NCBI GenBank assembly: GCA_963824595.1
Contig: CAWGPY010000007.1
Coordinates: 1-64,000 of the forward strand
Length of the DNA stretch: 64,000 nt
Direction of reading: 5' to 3'
From: Cybelea sp963824595
GTDB lineage: Bacteria > Vulcanimicrobiota > Vulcanimicrobiia > Vulcanimicrobiales > Vulcanimicrobiaceae
Below the pieces are notes generated by a model. The model saw nothing but the letters and a program-made list of their open reading frames with translations, searched no databases and had not been told where the DNA came from. Both the position numbers and the translations under genes were made by a program. Below are positions 31,591 to 40,349 of the stretch, piece after piece (position 1 is the first letter of the stretch; each line of letters starts with the position of its first letter).

Positions 31591-33790
31591 TGGGCTCTCC
31601 GGAGAGCCGGACGTCGCTCTGCGCGACGACGAACTCGCGCGGATCGTCGAGCGGCTCGGGCGCGAGCCGACCATGGTGGAGCTGCACGCGTTCGATGCCG
31701 CCTGGAGCGAGCATTGCAGCTATAAGTCCAGCCGCCACCATCTGAAGCGCCTGCCGACGACGGGCGCCGCCGTCGTGCTCGGTCCCGGCCAGGACGCCGG
31801 CGCGTTGCACCTCGGCGTGCACGACGGCGCGCGCTACGCCGTGGTCGTCGCGCACGAGTCGCACAATCATCCGTCTCAGATCGTGCCGTTCGAAGGCGCC
31901 GCGACCGGCATCGGCGGCATCGTGCGCGACGTCCTCTGCATGGGCGCCGAAGTGATCGCCGTCGCCGATCCGCTGCGTTTCGGGCTCACCGAAGAGGCGG
32001 AATCGCATCCCGATCACGTCGCGCAGGGCGTGGTGGACGGAATCGGCGGGTACGGCAACGCGATCGGCGTTCCCAACCTCGCCGGCGACGTCTACTTCGA
32101 CGAAGGCTTCAACGAGAATTGCCTGGTGAACGTCGTCGCGCTCGGCATCGTCAAAGAAGACGAACTCATCGACTCGCGCGTGCCGCCCGGCGCGGACGGC
32201 TGGGAGATCGTGCTCGTCGGCAAGGCGACCGATCCGAGCGGGTTCGGCGGAGCGTCGTTTTCGTCGCTGACGCTCGACGCCGGCGAGACCGACCTCAACA
32301 AGGGCGCGGTACAAGTTCCCGATCCGTTTCTGAAGAACGTGATCATGCGCGCCAGCTACCGCGTGTTCGCGCTGCTGCGCGAGCGAAACGTTCGCGCCGC
32401 GTTCAAGGACCTCGGCGCGGGCGGCATCGTGGGCTGCTCGGCGGAGGTCACCGCTCCCGGCGGCTACGGCGCGGATATCGACCTCGACCGCGTCAACGTC
32501 GCCGTCGAAGGCATGGCACCCGAGGTGATCGCGGTCGGCGAGACGCAAGAGCGGCTGCTCTGGGTGCTGCCGCCCGACCTGGCCACCGAGGTGCTGCGCA
32601 TCTATAACGAAGAGTTTACGCTGCCCGACGTCGCCTACAACGCCCGCGCCACCGTGATCGGCAGGGTGACGGACGACGGGCGGTACCTGCTGCGCCATCG
32701 CGGCTCGGTGGTGATGGACGTCGAAAACGCCCTTCTCACCGGCGACGTGCGCGACGAGCTTCCCTACACGGAAGTGATCCGCCATGCCGGCGCGCTCGAA
32801 GAGGTGCCCGCGCTCGACGTCGAGACCGTATTCCCGAGCATCCTCGCCCACCCCGACGTCGCGTCGCGCGAGCCGCTCTATCGTCGCTACGACGCGGTCG
32901 TGCGCGGGTGCACGGTGCTCCCGCGCGGCGCGGCCGACGCCGGCGTTCTCGCGCCGGTTCCCGGATCGCGCCTGGGCGTCGCGCTCGCCGTCGCCGGCAA
33001 CCCGCGCTACGGCCGCATCGACGCCGGCTACGCCGCGGAGCTCGCGGTGATCGAGGCGATGAACTGCGTCGTCGCCGTCGGCGCGCGGCCGCTGGGTCTC
33101 ACGAACTGCTTGAACTTCGGCAACCCGCGCAAGCCGGATCAGTACGGCGAGTTCGTCGCGGCCGTTGACGGGCTGGCGCGCGCCGCCGAAAAGCTCGATT
33201 TGCCGATCGTCTCCGGCAACGTCAGCCTGTACAACGAAACGTCCGACGGGCGCGCGATTCCCGCATCGGCGATCGTGGCGTGCGTCGGCGCGCTCGAAGA
33301 CGTGGGACGCGTCGTAACGCCCGGGCTCAAGCAACCTGGTTCGGCGCTGCTCTGGATCGGCAGCCGCGAGCTGGTCGTCGGCGGTTCGGTGCTGGCCGAT
33401 CTGCTGGGGATCGAAGGCCCGTTGCCCGCGATCTCGTATCCCGCCGAGCGCGCGGCCGTCGCAATCTTGCAGGACGCAATCGGGCGTGGCGTCGTTCGTT
33501 CGTGCCGCGCGATTCGGGTCGGCGGAATGCTGACGGCGCTCGCGCGTTTGGCGTTCGACGCGATGCTGCGCGGGCGTGCGATCGGCGCCGAGATCGACTT
33601 CGGCAATCCGCTGTGCGAGGCGGGCGGTTTCGTCTGCGAGGTGAGCGACGACGCCGAGATCGACCTGACGGGGGCGCTGCGGATCGGCGAGACGATCGGC
33701 GGCGGCGAGCTGGTGGTCAACGGCACCCGGCTCGGCGTCGCGCGCCTCTACGACGTATGGTCGCAGCCGCTGCGCGAGCTCTACCCGTGA
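31583..33790 (+). CDS. purL: Phosphoribosylformylglycinamidine synthase, large (PurL) subunit
   Basis: About 735 residues, the small-type PurL that works with separate PurQ and PurS. Seen: LARIVERLGREPTMVELHAFDAAWSEHCSYK (N-terminal linker), ESHNHPSQIVPFEGAATGIGGIVRDVLCMGA (ATP site), AFKDLGAGGIVGCSAEVTAPGG and NCLNFGNPRKPDQYG. It converts FGAR to FGAM using glutamine-derived ammonia and ATP. TTG 31583 overlaps purC by 8 bases and fits the usual N-terminus; ATG 31544, 13 codons upstream, is possible but overlaps more. The stop overlaps purQ (GTGA). All conserved catalytic segments look intact. Confidence 0.94.
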   Translation: MVSGLSGEPDVALRDDELARIVERLGREPTMVELHAFDAAWSEHCSYKSSRHHLKRLPTTGAAVVLGPGQDAGALHLGVHDGARYAVVVAHESHNHPSQIVPFEGAATGIGGIVRDVLCMGAEVIAVADPLRFGLTEEAESHPDHVAQGVVDGIGGYGNAIGVPNLAGDVYFDEGFNENCLVNVVALGIVKEDELIDSRVPPGADGWEIVLVGKATDPSGFGGASFSSLTLDAGETDLNKGAVQVPDPFLKNVIMRASYRVFALLRERNVRAAFKDLGAGGIVGCSAEVTAPGGYGADIDLDRVNVAVEGMAPEVIAVGETQERLLWVLPPDLATEVLRIYNEEFTLPDVAYNARATVIGRVTDDGRYLLRHRGSVVMDVENALLTGDVRDELPYTEVIRHAGALEEVPALDVETVFPSILAHPDVASREPLYRRYDAVVRGCTVLPRGAADAGVLAPVPGSRLGVALAVAGNPRYGRIDAGYAAELAVIEAMNCVVAVGARPLGLTNCLNFGNPRKPDQYGEFVAAVDGLARAAEKLDLPIVSGNVSLYNETSDGRAIPASAIVACVGALEDVGRVVTPGLKQPGSALLWIGSRELVVGGSVLADLLGIEGPLPAISYPAERAAVAILQDAIGRGVVRSCRAIRVGGMLTALARLAFDAMLRGRAIGAEIDFGNPLCEAGGFVCEVSDDAEIDLTGALRIGETIGGGELVVNGTRLGVARLYDVWSQPLRELYP

Positions 33791-34557
33791 GCCGGCGGAT
33801 CGCCGTCCCCGTCTTTCCGGGCACCAACTCCGAGGACGAGACGGTTCGACTGCTGCGCGCCTGCGGCGGCGACGCCGACCTCGTGCACTGGTCGCACGCG
33901 GATCGGCTGAACGAGTACGACGCGTACGTGCTCTCAGGCGGATTCGCGTACGAAGATCGTATCCGCGCCGGCGCGATCGCGGCGCACGACCGCATCATGG
34001 ACTACGTGACCGCGGCCGCCGAGCGGGGCAAGCTGGTGTTCGGCGTCTGCAACGGCGCGCAGATCTTGCTCGAGGCGGGGCTCGTTCCCGGCACCGCGGG
34101 CGTGCGGCGTCCGACGGCTGCGTTTGCGAAGAACGCGCCCGAGCCGCACTTCGTCTGCCGGCACGTCTACCTCAAGCTCGCCGTCGAACCGGCGCGCTCG
34201 CCGATCACGGCGGCGCTCGAGGAGAACGCGCTCGTTCCCGCGTGGGCCGCGCACGCCGAGGGGCGGCTGGCGGCGACACCGCAGCGGCTGAACGAGATCG
34301 TGCGGGGGCGTCACCTGGCCTTCGTCTACGCGCACGCCGACGGCACCGTCGACGACGCCGCGGTGCCGAACGGCTCCGCGCTGGGCTGCGCCGGCCTGGT
34401 GAACCGCAGGGGCAACGTGCTGGCGATCATGCCGCACCCCGAGCGGGACGGCTGGAACTTCAATCATCTCGACCGCGCAGAGGGCGACGACGTGCTCGCG
34501 CCGTCGGGCGGGGCCGTGCTCTTCCGCAGCTTCGTCGAGGCGGTCGCGTCCGCGTGA
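33787..34557 (+). CDS. purQ: Phosphoribosylformylglycinamidine synthase, glutaminase (PurQ) subunit
   Basis: A 256-residue class I glutamine amidotransferase. It starts RIAVPVFPGTNSEDET; the nucleophile elbow is GVCNGAQILLEAG with the catalytic Cys, and the His-x-Glu pair is in MPHPERDGWNF. It hydrolyses glutamine and channels ammonia to PurL. At 256 residues it is a little longer than B. subtilis PurQ (~227) because of extra loops near EPARSPITAALEEN. GTG 33787 overlaps purL by 4 bases and the stop overlaps the PurS-like gene by one base, as expected for a stoichiometric complex. Confidence 0.94.
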   Translation: MSRRIAVPVFPGTNSEDETVRLLRACGGDADLVHWSHADRLNEYDAYVLSGGFAYEDRIRAGAIAAHDRIMDYVTAAAERGKLVFGVCNGAQILLEAGLVPGTAGVRRPTAAFAKNAPEPHFVCRHVYLKLAVEPARSPITAALEENALVPAWAAHAEGRLAATPQRLNEIVRGRHLAFVYAHADGTVDDAAVPNGSALGCAGLVNRRGNVLAIMPHPERDGWNFNHLDRAEGDDVLAPSGGAVLFRSFVEAVASA

Positions 34558-34949
34558 TGCGCGCCGTCGCCATCAGCCTAAAGATTCCCGACAACGCGGC
34601 CTACACCGCGCTCGTCGCGCTGCGCAAGCTCGGCGTTTCCGTCAACCGCGTCGAACGCAGCGACATCCTGCTCTTCGACGACGACGCCGATGCGAACGCG
34701 CTCACCGCGCGCATCGTCGCCGACGAAACGATCTTCAACCCGAACAAGCACCGGCTCACGCTGCTCGAGGCGGCGGCACCGCGCGCGGGCGAAGTGTGGA
34801 TCGAACCGCTCGGCGTTGCGCGCCGCTCGATCCACGCGACGGCCTGGCAGCTTTTCGACGAAAACGGCGCGCCGGCGCCGCGAGAGACGCTGGCGCGGGC
34901 CGTGGACCGGCTGCTCTGCAATCCCGCCATCGAGAAAGCGGCGTACTAA
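34557..34949 (+). CDS. purS: PurS-like subunit with C-terminal extension
   Basis: A 130-residue protein placed where purS is expected, one base after purQ begins its stop. Residues 1-~72 resemble the PurS alpha/beta fold: AVAISLKIPDNAAYTALVALRKLGV matches the first strand and helix, VERSDILLFDDDADANALTARIVAD matches the second strand and helix, and ETIFNPNKHRLTLLE corresponds to the L-L-x-N-P-x-x-E-x-Y end segment. PurS (~80 residues) bridges PurL and PurQ and helps channel ammonia. The extra ~50 residues (GEVWIEPLGVARRSIHATAWQLF...) are not part of normal PurS. The assignment rests on position plus weak similarity; the small-type PurL next door needs such a subunit and no other candidate is present. 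Confidence 0.65.
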   Translation: MRAVAISLKIPDNAAYTALVALRKLGVSVNRVERSDILLFDDDADANALTARIVADETIFNPNKHRLTLLEAAAPRAGEVWIEPLGVARRSIHATAWQLFDENGAPAPRETLARAVDRLLCNPAIEKAAY

Positions 34950-34996
34950 CGCAGGGAGGCCTGCCGCGCCGAGGCAGGTAACAGTACGGCCGTAAC

Positions 34997-36019
34997 ATGG
35001 ACCGGCCGTACACCATCGCGACGTTGGGCTCCCATTCGGCGTTGCAGATTCTCAAGGGAGCTCACGACGAAGGATTTCGTACGCTCGCCATCTCGAACCG
35101 GGACACGGAGCGCCTCTATCGCTCCTTCGCGTTCGTTGACGAGGTGATCGCGCTCAACGACTACTCCGAATTCATGTCGAAGATCGACGAGCTCCAACGC
35201 CGCAAGGTGATCATCGTGCCGCACGGCTCGTTCGTCGCCTATCTCTCGCTCGAAGAGCACAAGAAGATGACGATCCCGTACTTCGGGAACAAGGCCGTGC
35301 TCGACTGGGAGGCGAGCCGCGAGCTGCAGCGCGAGTGGCTCTCGCGCGCCGGCCTGAAGCTGCCGCGTCAGTTCCGCAGCGGAGCCGAGATCGACCGGCC
35401 GGTCATCGTCAAGCTCTACGGGGCGGCGGGCGGCAAGGGTTATATGTTCATTCGGGATACCCACGACTTCGAGGCGCGGGCAACGCACCTCAAGGAAGCC
35501 TACACGATTCAGGAATACATCATCGGCGTACCGCTCTACATCCACTACTTCTATTCGCCGCTGCAGCACAAGCTCGAGATCATGTCGATGGACCGCCGCT
35601 ACGAGACCAACGTCGATTCGCTCGGCCGCATTCCCGCGGCCGCGCAGGAGGGCATGGACGTCAGCCCCTCCTACGTGGTGGTGGGGAATCAGCCGGTGTC
35701 GCTGCGCGAGTCGATGCTGGCAGAGGCGCTGCGCATGGGCGACGACGTGGTGCGGGTGAGCAAGGAGATCTGCGGACCGAAGGGCCTCTTCGGCGCGTTC
35801 TGCATCGAGACGATCATTACGCCCGACATTCATTTCTACGTCATGGAGATCTCGGCGCGCATCGTCGCCGGCACCAACCTCTTCATCGACGGCTCGCCGT
35901 ACTCGTACCTCAACTACTCCGAACCGATGTCGACGGGGCGGCGCATCGCGCGCGAGATCAAGAACGCCCTGCTGACCAACAACCTGCACCTGGTGCTCGA
36001 TGACTCGAGCGTGGTATAG
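34997..36019 (+). CDS. purP: Formate-dependent AICAR formyltransferase (archaeal-type PurP)
   Basis: A 340-residue ATP-grasp ligase clearly of the archaeal PurP family, which makes FAICAR from AICAR, formate and ATP, replacing the folate-dependent half of PurH. Seen: IATLGSHSALQILKGA near the start, VIIVPHGSFVAYLSLEE, IPYFGNKAVLDWE, the ATP loop VIVKLYGAAGGKGYMFI, YIHYFYSPLQHKLEIMSMDRRYETN, SPSYVVVGNQPVSLRESM and VMEISARIVAGTNLFIDGSPYS. All line up in order with my memory of methanococcal PurP. ATG 34997 follows the PurS-like gene after 47 bases. The 3' end overlaps the secreted-protein gene by 20 bases. No PurH is present in the window. Bacterial PurP is rare and suggests ancient transfer or retention. 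Confidence 0.92.
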   Translation: MDRPYTIATLGSHSALQILKGAHDEGFRTLAISNRDTERLYRSFAFVDEVIALNDYSEFMSKIDELQRRKVIIVPHGSFVAYLSLEEHKKMTIPYFGNKAVLDWEASRELQREWLSRAGLKLPRQFRSGAEIDRPVIVKLYGAAGGKGYMFIRDTHDFEARATHLKEAYTIQEYIIGVPLYIHYFYSPLQHKLEIMSMDRRYETNVDSLGRIPAAAQEGMDVSPSYVVVGNQPVSLRESMLAEALRMGDDVVRVSKEICGPKGLFGAFCIETIITPDIHFYVMEISARIVAGTNLFIDGSPYSYLNYSEPMSTGRRIAREIKNALLTNNLHLVLDDSSVV

Positions 36020-37115
36020 CGCGGCGATCGCCGCGGCCGTTGTCGTGCCGGCGGTCGCGCCGGTCGCCGCGCGCGCGACGGTCGAAGTCAATCCCGCGGT
36101 GCTCTACGCGCAGATGAAGGACGCCTACGCGAAGGGGTCGGTTCGCGGCTGGGACTTCCGTGCGGAGGCCACGTACCTCGGCACGATCTTCAACGCGGGA
36201 CGCGCGTACTCGCTGCAGTATCCGAACGATCCGGCCTACGGCGAACTGGCCACGCTGACCGTGTCGATCGGCACGGGCCTGCACTACAACCCGCTGACGA
36301 ATCACGACGGTGCGGTGTGGTGGGTGCGCGAAGCCGCCGACTGGGTGATGAAGCACTCCAACGATCCCGAGCTGATCGGGCAGGCCCAGGGGCTGCTGCA
36401 GCGCGTGAACTCCGAAGACGATCCGGCGCTGCTCGCGCGACTCGCCGACTCCGATGCGACCGCGAACGTCAAGACGTATCCCGGCGACACGGACGCTCTG
36501 CTCATCCAGGTCGAGGCCGACTGGCGCGCCTGGCTGCTGACGCGCGACCCCGCGTGGCGCAGCCTCGCGCTGCAGCGTTCCGCCGCGCAGAGCTTTCCGG
36601 TGGCGCATCTGCCGACGACGTGGGGGAACGAGCTGGTACGCGCCGCCGATTCGGCGTCCACGGAGCAGGGGTACAGCGCGGCCGACGTTGCGAACGCGCA
36701 GCGCTTCATCGCGCGGTTGAAGGCGGTGGATCCGCTCCGCGTGATCGCGACCGTCAACGCGATGCCGCACGCGGCCTATCTGACGACGCTCGCGCCGGCC
36801 GACGAGTACTTCGGCCCGCTGAACATGTCGATCCTCGAGATCGAGAACCGGCTGAAGCACATCAATTTCATGCTCGACTACAACTACGGCAACGCCGAGA
36901 GCGATCAGGCGTTCGACGTGGCGCGCTCGATCGTGGACATGCAGAAGGTCTATCCGCGCGACCGCGATCTGCCGATGCTGCTGTACTGGTGCTACACCAC
37001 GCTGCAGCGCATGACCGACGCGCAGTCGCGCGCGACGGCGCGCCAGATCAAGGGCCTGTTGACGGTCGAATACCAAGATAGCCCGCAAGCCCGCAAGCTC
37101 TTGACGCCGTCGTGA
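36000..37115 (+). CDS. Uncharacterised secreted protein between the two purP genes
   Basis: A 371-residue protein I do not recognise. It begins with a signal peptide (WYSAAIAAAVVVPAVAPVAARA, probably cleaved after ARA). The mature part is helix-rich with many Ala, Asp and Trp residues (VLYAQMKDAYAKGSVRGWDFRAEATYLGTIF is the most conserved-looking stretch) and might be a solenoid of helical pairs. No catalytic motif found. It overlaps purP by 20 bases and the second purP-like gene by 4 bases (GTGA), so it is translated from the purine operon, although the other operon products are cytoplasmic. Its role is unknown; an envelope or nutrient-related function is only speculation. Confidence 0.8.
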   Translation: MTRAWYSAAIAAAVVVPAVAPVAARATVEVNPAVLYAQMKDAYAKGSVRGWDFRAEATYLGTIFNAGRAYSLQYPNDPAYGELATLTVSIGTGLHYNPLTNHDGAVWWVREAADWVMKHSNDPELIGQAQGLLQRVNSEDDPALLARLADSDATANVKTYPGDTDALLIQVEADWRAWLLTRDPAWRSLALQRSAAQSFPVAHLPTTWGNELVRAADSASTEQGYSAADVANAQRFIARLKAVDPLRVIATVNAMPHAAYLTTLAPADEYFGPLNMSILEIENRLKHINFMLDYNYGNAESDQAFDVARSIVDMQKVYPRDRDLPMLLYWCYTTLQRMTDAQSRATARQIKGLLTVEYQDSPQARKLLTPS

Positions 37116-38254
37116 GCGCCGAGCAGGTGGCCCGGGCGCTCGCCGGGTACGACCGGTCGCGTCTGACGCTCTGCTCGATCGGAAGTCACTCGGCCCTGGA
37201 AGTGGCGTACGGCGCGCGCGCGCAGGGTCTGCGCAACCTCGTCGTCACCGCCAAGGGGCGCGAACAAACTTACGTGCGCCACTTCGCGGCGCGCGAGCGG
37301 CCGGTGGCGCGCGGCTGCGTTGACGCGACGATCGAGCTCGACTCGTTCGCCGACATCCTGAGCGACGACGTGCAGCGGCGGCTGCTGGGCGAGAACGTGC
37401 TGTTCGTCGCGAACCGTTCGTTCGAGGTCTACCTTCGCCAGCGGTACGGCTACGACGAGATCGAGCGGCGCATGCAGGTGCCGTTCTTCGGCAACCGGCA
37501 CCTGTTGCGCGCGGAAGAGCGCGAGGCCGGCGCAAGCGATCAGTACGCGCTGCTGGCGCGGGCCGGGATCCGGCACCCGCTGCAGTTCCGATCGCCCGAC
37601 GAGATCGACCGGCTGGTGATCGTGAAGGCGCCGCACGCCCGCGTCAGCTTCGAACGCGCCTTCTTCCTGGCGTCGTCGCCGCAGGAGTACCGCGAAACCG
37701 CGGGCCGCTTGATCGCCGGCGGCGTGCTGACCGAGGCGGGCCTCGCCGGCGCGATCGCCGAGGAATACGCGCTCGGCCCGTCGGTGAACCTGAACTTTTT
37801 CTACTCGCCGATCCTCGGCGAGCTGGAGCTGAGCGGCACCGACACGCGCCGGCAGACGAACCTGGAGGGCCTGCGCAGCGTGCCGCCGTCGGCGCTGGAC
37901 GCCGTGCGCGGCGTGACGATGCGGCTCGAGGAGGCCGGGCACATCGCCGCCACGATCCTCGAGTCGATGCTCGAGCCCGCCTTCGAAATGGGCGAGCGTT
38001 TCGTCGAGGCCACGCGGGCGCTCCGCCCGCCCGGTGCCCTCGGACCGTTCGCGCTGCAGTGCATCGTTGCGGCCGGTCCGCCCAAGGAGCTGGTCTGCTA
38101 CGACGTCTCGCTGCGCATCCCCGGGTCGCCGGGCACGCGCTACACGCCCTACTCCGCCTACCGGTGGGGTCGCGACGTCTCCGTGGGCGAGCGCATCGCG
38201 ATGGAAGTCGTGATGGCGCGCGACACCGATCGCCTCGAAGAGGTGTTGACCTAA
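37112..38254 (+). CDS. Second PurP-like ATP-grasp protein, diverged active site
   Basis: A 380-residue paralogue of the PurP at 34997. The family outline is kept: LCSIGSHSALEVAYGA, VPFFGNRHLLRAE, PDEIDRLVIVKAP, LNFFYSPILGELELSGTD and LGPFALQCIVAA. Key loops are changed. The glycine-rich ATP loop (GGKGY in the first copy) reads HARVSFERAFF, and the S-A-R-I-x-G-G-T segment reads SLRIPGSPGTRY. Archaea also often carry a second, diverged PurP, so this protein may be a regulatory or structural partner or have a different substrate. GTG 37112 overlaps the secreted-protein gene by 4 bases. Family membership is secure; activity is not. Confidence 0.85.
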   Translation: MSAEQVARALAGYDRSRLTLCSIGSHSALEVAYGARAQGLRNLVVTAKGREQTYVRHFAARERPVARGCVDATIELDSFADILSDDVQRRLLGENVLFVANRSFEVYLRQRYGYDEIERRMQVPFFGNRHLLRAEEREAGASDQYALLARAGIRHPLQFRSPDEIDRLVIVKAPHARVSFERAFFLASSPQEYRETAGRLIAGGVLTEAGLAGAIAEEYALGPSVNLNFFYSPILGELELSGTDTRRQTNLEGLRSVPPSALDAVRGVTMRLEEAGHIAATILESMLEPAFEMGERFVEATRALRPPGALGPFALQCIVAAGPPKELVCYDVSLRIPGSPGTRYTPYSAYRWGRDVSVGERIAMEVVMARDTDRLEEVLT

Positions 38255-38286
38255 AGTATTATCGAGCTTCGAGATAGGACAAAGGA

Positions 38287-38793
38287 ATGATTACTTTCAA
38301 AGGCACGCCCATGACGCTCGCCGGCCCGCAGCTGCGCGCCGGCGCCCCCGCACCCGACTTTACGCTCACGGCTGGCGATCTCTCGGCCATCACGCCCGAC
38401 ATGCTGCTCGATGAGGGCAACCGGGCCGCGATGCTGATCGTCGTACCCTCGCTCGACACGAGCGTCTGCTCGCTCGAGTCGCAGAAATTCAACTCCCGGC
38501 TCGGCGAGCTTCCGTCCAACGTCTCGGCGGCCGTCGTCAGCATGGACCTCCCGTTTGCTCAGGCGCGATGGTGCGGCGCCCAGGGCGACGTGAAACTGCA
38601 GATGCTCTCCGACTATCGCGACCGCAGCTTCGGTAAGAACTACGGACTGCTGATCGAGCAGCTCGGCCTGTTAGCTCGCGCGATCGTCGTGATCGGCAAG
38701 GATCGCAGTATCGCATACGTCCAGATCGTGCCCGAGGTCGCGAGCGAGCCCGACTACGATGCGGCACTGAAAGCGGCGGCGGCCGCGGCCTAG
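38287..38793 (+). CDS. tpx: Thiol peroxidase
   Basis: A 168-residue atypical 2-Cys peroxiredoxin. It opens ITFKGTPMTLAGPQLRAGAPAPDFTL, has the peroxidatic cysteine in PSLDTSVCSLESQKFN and the resolving cysteine in QARWCGAQGD, then LLIEQLGLLARAIVVIGKD. It reduces hydroperoxides using thioredoxin. ATG 38287 has an AAAGGA ribosome binding site. An inverted repeat (ATCGAGCTTCGAGAT) lies just upstream. It sits between the second purP gene and guaA; the tie to purine synthesis is unclear but oxygen-sensitive PurF in this cluster gives a possible reason for protection. Confidence 0.94.
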   Translation: MITFKGTPMTLAGPQLRAGAPAPDFTLTAGDLSAITPDMLLDEGNRAAMLIVVPSLDTSVCSLESQKFNSRLGELPSNVSAAVVSMDLPFAQARWCGAQGDVKLQMLSDYRDRSFGKNYGLLIEQLGLLARAIVVIGKDRSIAYVQIVPEVASEPDYDAALKAAAAAA

Positions 38794-38801
38794 ACGACCT
38801 C

Positions 38802-40346
38802 GTGGCGCAGTCGGTCTTCGTTCTCGACTTCGGCGCACAGTACGCGCAGCTCATCGCCCGGCGGACGCGCGAGCTCGGCGTCTACTGCGAGATCGTTCCG
38901 TACGACACGCCGTGGTCCGTGCTGTCCGCGCGCGATCCCGCAGGCCTGATTCTCTCCGGCGGTCCCGAGAGCGCGCTCGCGCCGGGCGCGCCCGAGATGG
39001 ATCGCGAGATCCTCGGCGCCGGCGTTCCGATCCTCGCGATCTGCTACGGCATGCAGCTCGTGGCGCGCGACGCCGGCGGCAAGCTCGTGCCGCTCGACCG
39101 CGCGGAGTACGGGCCGGCCGCGCTCTCGATTGACGACGGCGACTCGCCGCTGTTCGAGGGCGTGCCCGGCGAGTCGCGCGTGTGGATGTCGCACGGCGAT
39201 TCGGTCGTCGCGCTGCCGGACGGATATCGCGCGCTCGCGTCTACGGCGCGCTGCAACGTCGCAGCCATGGGTAACGCGCGGAAGAAGATCTACGGCGTGC
39301 AGTTCCATCCCGAGGTCGTCCACACGCAATACGGCCGCGCGATCCTCGAAAACTTCCTCGACAAGATCGCCGGCCTCGAGCGGGACTGGAAGATGGACTC
39401 GTTTCTCGAAACCGCGGTGGACGAGATCCGCGAGCGCGTGGGCGGCGACAAGGTGATCTGCGCGCTCTCCGGCGGCGTCGACTCGGCGGTCGCCGCCACG
39501 CTGGTGTCGCGCGCCATCGGCAAGCAGCTCACGTGCGTCTTCGTTGACCACGGCCTGCTGCGCGAGGGCGAGGCCGAGCAAGTGGTGACGGCGTTTCGGG
39601 ACGTGCTGCATCTCGACGCGATCGCGGTCGACGCACGCGAGCGCTTCCTTCGGAAGCTGCAAGGAGTCGAGGATCCCGAGCGCAAGCGCATCATCATCGG
39701 GCACGAGTTCATCGAAGTCTTCGAGCACGAGGCCGCCAAGATTCCGGGCGTCAAATACCTCGTGCAGGGCACGCTCTATCCCGACGTCATCGAGTCGAAG
39801 ACGCCGGGAAGCAAGGCGGGCGAGAAGATCAAGTCGCACCACAACGTCGGCGGCCTGCCCGCTCAGATGGGTCTGAAGCTGATCGAGCCGCTGCGCGCAC
39901 TCTTCAAGGACGAGGTGCGCGAGCTGGGCCGCGCGCTCGGGCTGCCCGCGGCGATCGTCAATCGGCAGCCGTTTCCGGGGCCGGGCCTGGCGGTTCGCAT
40001 CATCGGCGATGTGACGCACGAGCGTCTCGAAATCGTGCGTGCGGCCGACGCCATCGTTCGCCACGAGATCGATTCGGCGCGCGACCTCGATCCGCACCCG
40101 TGGCAATACTTCGCGGTGCTGACGCCGGTGAAGAGCGTGGGCGTGATGGGCGACGGACGCACCTACGGCAATTTGGTCGCGATTCGCGCGATCACCAGCG
40201 AGGACGGCATGACCGCCGATTGGGCGCGCCTGCCGCACGCGCTGCTCGAGAGGATGTCCGCCCGCATCGTCAACGAGGTGCGCGGCGTCAACCGCGTCGC
40301 CTACGACGTGACCACCAAGCCGCCGGCAACGGTCGAGTGGGAGTAG
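38802..40346 (+). CDS. guaA: GMP synthase (glutamine-hydrolysing)
   Basis: A 514-residue single-chain GMP synthase that aminates XMP with glutamine and ATP. The N-terminal amidotransferase has LILSGGPESALAPG, the nucleophile in AICYGMQLVA and QFHPEVVHT. The ATP-pyrophosphatase domain has the P-loop VICALSGGVDSAVAATL, and the C-terminal dimerisation/XMP region has RQPFPGPGLAVRIIG and ends KPPATVEWE, the invariant GuaA terminus. GTG 38802 lies 8 bases after tpx. GuaB is not in the window. No anomalies. Confidence 0.96.
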   Translation: MAQSVFVLDFGAQYAQLIARRTRELGVYCEIVPYDTPWSVLSARDPAGLILSGGPESALAPGAPEMDREILGAGVPILAICYGMQLVARDAGGKLVPLDRAEYGPAALSIDDGDSPLFEGVPGESRVWMSHGDSVVALPDGYRALASTARCNVAAMGNARKKIYGVQFHPEVVHTQYGRAILENFLDKIAGLERDWKMDSFLETAVDEIRERVGGDKVICALSGGVDSAVAATLVSRAIGKQLTCVFVDHGLLREGEAEQVVTAFRDVLHLDAIAVDARERFLRKLQGVEDPERKRIIIGHEFIEVFEHEAAKIPGVKYLVQGTLYPDVIESKTPGSKAGEKIKSHHNVGGLPAQMGLKLIEPLRALFKDEVRELGRALGLPAAIVNRQPFPGPGLAVRIIGDVTHERLEIVRAADAIVRHEIDSARDLDPHPWQYFAVLTPVKSVGVMGDGRTYGNLVAIRAITSEDGMTADWARLPHALLERMSARIVNEVRGVNRVAYDVTTKPPATVEWE

Positions 40347-40349
40347 GCG

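Noticed and set aside
31343..33334. A 663-residue minus-strand frame across purL.
   Set aside because: It lies on the complement of purL, which has full PurL motifs; the product has no recognisable fold.
38255..38286. Short inverted repeat ATCGAGCTTCGAGAT before tpx, considered as an operator or terminator.
   Set aside because: The repeat is only 7 bases per arm with no T-run and no regulator nearby; it is mentioned under tpx but not claimed as a site.
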